Shown: piece by piece, positions 62,336 to 64,000 of the stretch
How positions within the stretch are numbered: position 1 is the stretch's first letter
Layout of the letters: the number at the start of each line of letters is the position of its first letter
NCBI GenBank assembly: GCA_947494705.1
Contig: CANLVN010000001.1
Span: 434,001 to 498,000, forward strand
Direction: 5' to 3'
DNA from: an uncultured Erythrobacter sp.
GTDB taxonomy: Bacteria; Pseudomonadota; Alphaproteobacteria; Sphingomonadales; Sphingomonadaceae
DNA: 64,000 bases
Position numbers and translations under genes: made by a program
Notes under the pieces: generated by a model
What the model was told of the DNA's origin: nothing
The model's input: the letters and a program-made list of their open reading frames with translations, nothing else
The model's database searches: none

Positions 62336-62402
62336 TCGGATCGAGCGCAGGACCGTGTAATTTGCGGTCAATGTCCCGCATCTCAGTCCACGCCGACGGC
62401 AA

Positions 62403-63011
62403 TTACTCCATGTGCTTCAAGCCGACCCGCAGGTAATCCCAGCCCGTAACACAGGTCAGCACCGCTGCCGCCCAGAGGCTCGCCAAACCGAGCACATGGA
62501 TCCAGCTCTCCTCGAAAGTCGCGCATTGCGCGTCCGGCACCTGGCAAGGCTGGCCGTGGACAGCGCCACCCAGGATCAGCGCCGCGAGCGCAAGCAGCTG
62601 CAGGGTGGTCTTCCATTTCGCCAGTCTTGTGACCGGAACCGACACCTGAATCCCACCGAGAAACTCGCGCAAACCGCTCACCGTGATCTCGCGGACAAGG
62701 ATCACCAGCCCCGCAATGACGTGCATGTCGCCCACATAGGGACCGCGCAAGAAACCTTGCGCAGTCAGGATCAGTATGACCGCGGCGACCATTATCTTGT
62801 CTGCGATGGGATCGAGAAAGATGCCCAGTTTCGACACAGTCCCCTGCGCCCGCGCGAGGTAACCGTCGAAGAAGTCGGTGATCGCAATCACGCAATAAAG
62901 CACGAATCCAATCAGATAGCCCAACTGCCAGTCGGGCCACCAAAGGAAGAAGCCCAGGAGCGGCACCGCGAAAATACGCGACAGGGTCAGGAGGTTGGGC
63001 AATGTCAGCAT
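62403..63011 (-). CDS. pgsA: CDP-diacylglycerol-glycerol-3-phosphate 3-phosphatidyltransferase
   Basis: Inner-membrane enzyme making phosphatidylglycerol phosphate, 202 residues. The CDP-alcohol phosphatidyltransferase motif D46-x2-D49-G50-x2-A53-R54-x8-G63-x3-D67-x3-D71 is complete. ATG at 63011 gives the family start MLTLPNLLTLSRI; a longer frame is rejected. Helix pattern and length are normal. Confidence 0.95.
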   Translation of the reverse strand: MLTLPNLLTLSRIFAVPLLGFFLWWPDWQLGYLIGFVLYCVIAITDFFDGYLARAQGTVSKLGIFLDPIADKIMVAAVILILTAQGFLRGPYVGDMHVIAGLVILVREITVSGLREFLGGIQVSVPVTRLAKWKTTLQLLALAALILGGAVHGQPCQVPDAQCATFEESWIHVLGLASLWAAAVLTCVTGWDYLRVGLKHME

Positions 63012-63163
63012 CGTGGCTTTCCCCTTAGCGCCAAGCGCGTCGGAGCAAAATAGCAGGCTGAAAGCCCATGCACAGCCTGCCTCCAATGACCCGCTTTAAC
63101 TTGCGGCATACCTCGTGTTCGCTATGTGGGTGAAAAGAGAGAGACCGGGCGACCCCTTATCCC

Positions 63164-64000
63164 ATGACCACATCGACGCACCTTATGCGCCGCAAGCGTT
63201 TCCTGCCGCTGATGGTCACGCAGTTCTTCAACGCCTTCAATGACAACCTCTACAAGACCGCGCTGGTCCTGTTCGTTGTCTACACCGTCTATAATGACGA
63301 GCAGCAGGAAGCGCTGTTTTCCGGGCTTGCTTCCGTGATCTTCATTGTGCCCTTCGTGACGCTGTCCGCGCTTGCGGGCCAGCTTGCCGATACCCGCGAC
63401 AAGGCCGCGATCATTCGCGTGGTCAAGATCTGCGAAATCGGCTGGGCTACCTTGGGCGCAGTCGGGCTTTTCATGGCGTGGCAGGGGATCGCGGTTGACA
63501 CAGTCGCGATTCCGCTTCTGCTTTTCGTGGTTTTCCTCGCCGCTGCGCAATCCACTTTTCTGGGACCAATTAAATACGCAATCCTGCCCCAGCACCTGAA
63601 GAAAGAGGAAGTGCTGCCGGGCACCGGATTGATTGAGGCGGGCACCTATATTGCGATCCTTGCCGGTACGATCCTTGCGGGATTTATCGCGGTCGAGGTT
63701 GCGATGGTGCTGATCGTGCTGACCGCGATCGTTGGCTATCTGATCAGTCGACAGGTTCCCGAAGCTCCGCCGCAGAGCGACTATCAGATGCACTACCCGC
63801 TGCTCGAACCCTATGCGAAAAAGGTCGGCAATCCAGTGATGCGCTGGCTGGGCTATCCAGCTGTGGCAGTGGCGGACCAGGCGCTCATGAGCTGGCGGCT
63901 GGTGCGCGATACGATGCATAATCGCGAGATTTTCCTCGCGATCATCGCAATCAGCTTCTTCTGGACGATTGGCGCGGTGCTGTTCATCCAGTTCCCGCCG
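63164..64000 (+). CDS. MFS-type transporter, LplT-like, C-terminus outside window
   Basis: Open frame from ATG at 63164 (or 63185) to the window end, 279 codons. TQFFNAFNDNLYKTALVLFV is typical of LplT-like lysophospholipid transporters and of the MFS part of MFS-acyltransferase fusions, followed by at least seven membrane helices, an FLGPIKYAILP segment and a cytoplasmic loop (EPYAKKVGNPVMRW). Whether an acyltransferase or acyl-ACP synthetase domain follows cannot be seen. Divergent from pgsA, another phospholipid gene. Confidence 0.85.
   Translation, partial: MTTSTHLMRRKRFLPLMVTQFFNAFNDNLYKTALVLFVVYTVYNDEQQEALFSGLASVIFIVPFVTLSALAGQLADTRDKAAIIRVVKICEIGWATLGAVGLFMAWQGIAVDTVAIPLLLFVVFLAAAQSTFLGPIKYAILPQHLKKEEVLPGTGLIEAGTYIAILAGTILAGFIAVEVAMVLIVLTAIVGYLISRQVPEAPPQSDYQMHYPLLEPYAKKVGNPVMRWLGYPAVAVADQALMSWRLVRDTMHNREIFLAIIAISFFWTIGAVLFIQFPP

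Noticed and set aside
1..64000. CRISPR array, insertion sequence or rRNA operon
   Set aside because: No regularly spaced repeat series, no transposase with terminal repeats and no rRNA sequence were seen while reading the window.

Overview
The window comes from the chromosome of an alphaproteobacterium, most probably a sphingomonad of the Erythrobacter/Novosphingobium type. This is inferred from GC-rich coding sequence, the housekeeping genes on the right (aspS, rnd, oxyR, pgsA, fabF-acpP, mltG), and an F-type tra backbone carrying DUF7146, strawberry-notch and DUF5818 genes, as known from sphingomonad integrative elements. No 16S gene is present, so the genus is not fixed.

Layout. (1) 1-30.7 kb is a dense metal-resistance island. 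A Cu/Ag CusCBA efflux operon runs leftward and leaves the window inside cusA. A ten-cysteine CBS protein and an acetolactate synthase-like/aldehyde dehydrogenase pair follow. Next is a pbr/cad-like unit: lspA, a MerR regulator, a CDF exporter and a cytochrome c-FTR1 permease. Then come a CzcCBA operon with a small His-rich leader protein, a P1B-4 ATPase operon with two CDF exporters and an unnamed membrane protein, a TonB receptor behind a perfect 18-bp hairpin, a 1-Cys peroxiredoxin, and a second MerR regulator divergent from a DUF3703-methyltransferase operon. (2) 30.77-41.65 kb is the remnant of an integrative conjugative element: AlpA and HTH regulators, traA-L-E-K-B-dsbC-V, a traC cut off before its Walker A motif, fragments of strawberry-notch and DUF7146 genes, a transglycosylase and a tyrosine integrase. 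The rest of the transfer operon is gone, replaced by a tail-to-tail deletion joint near 37,976. (3) 41.65-52.93 kb is a compact integrative mobilizable element. It has its own integrase, excisionase, AlpA, Ti-type TraA relaxase with TraC and TraD, a candidate oriT, a HigBA-like toxin-antitoxin pair, a large J-domain cargo protein and two unknown genes. (4) 52.93-64 kb is core chromosome, starting with tRNA-Met(CAT).

The two elements are stacked. A 15-bp copy of the tRNA-Met 3' end (41,652-41,666) lies between two divergent integrase genes and is repeated in the intact tRNA (52,928-52,942). The older element apparently entered first and the mobilizable element later entered the regenerated site. 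The left end of the older element is not visible; the metal island may be its cargo.

The most promising unexplained items are the J-domain cargo protein, the unknown gene pair at the right end of the mobilizable element, a repeated TTTCCTAC box at tra and transglycosylase promoters, and the hairpin before the TonB receptor gene.
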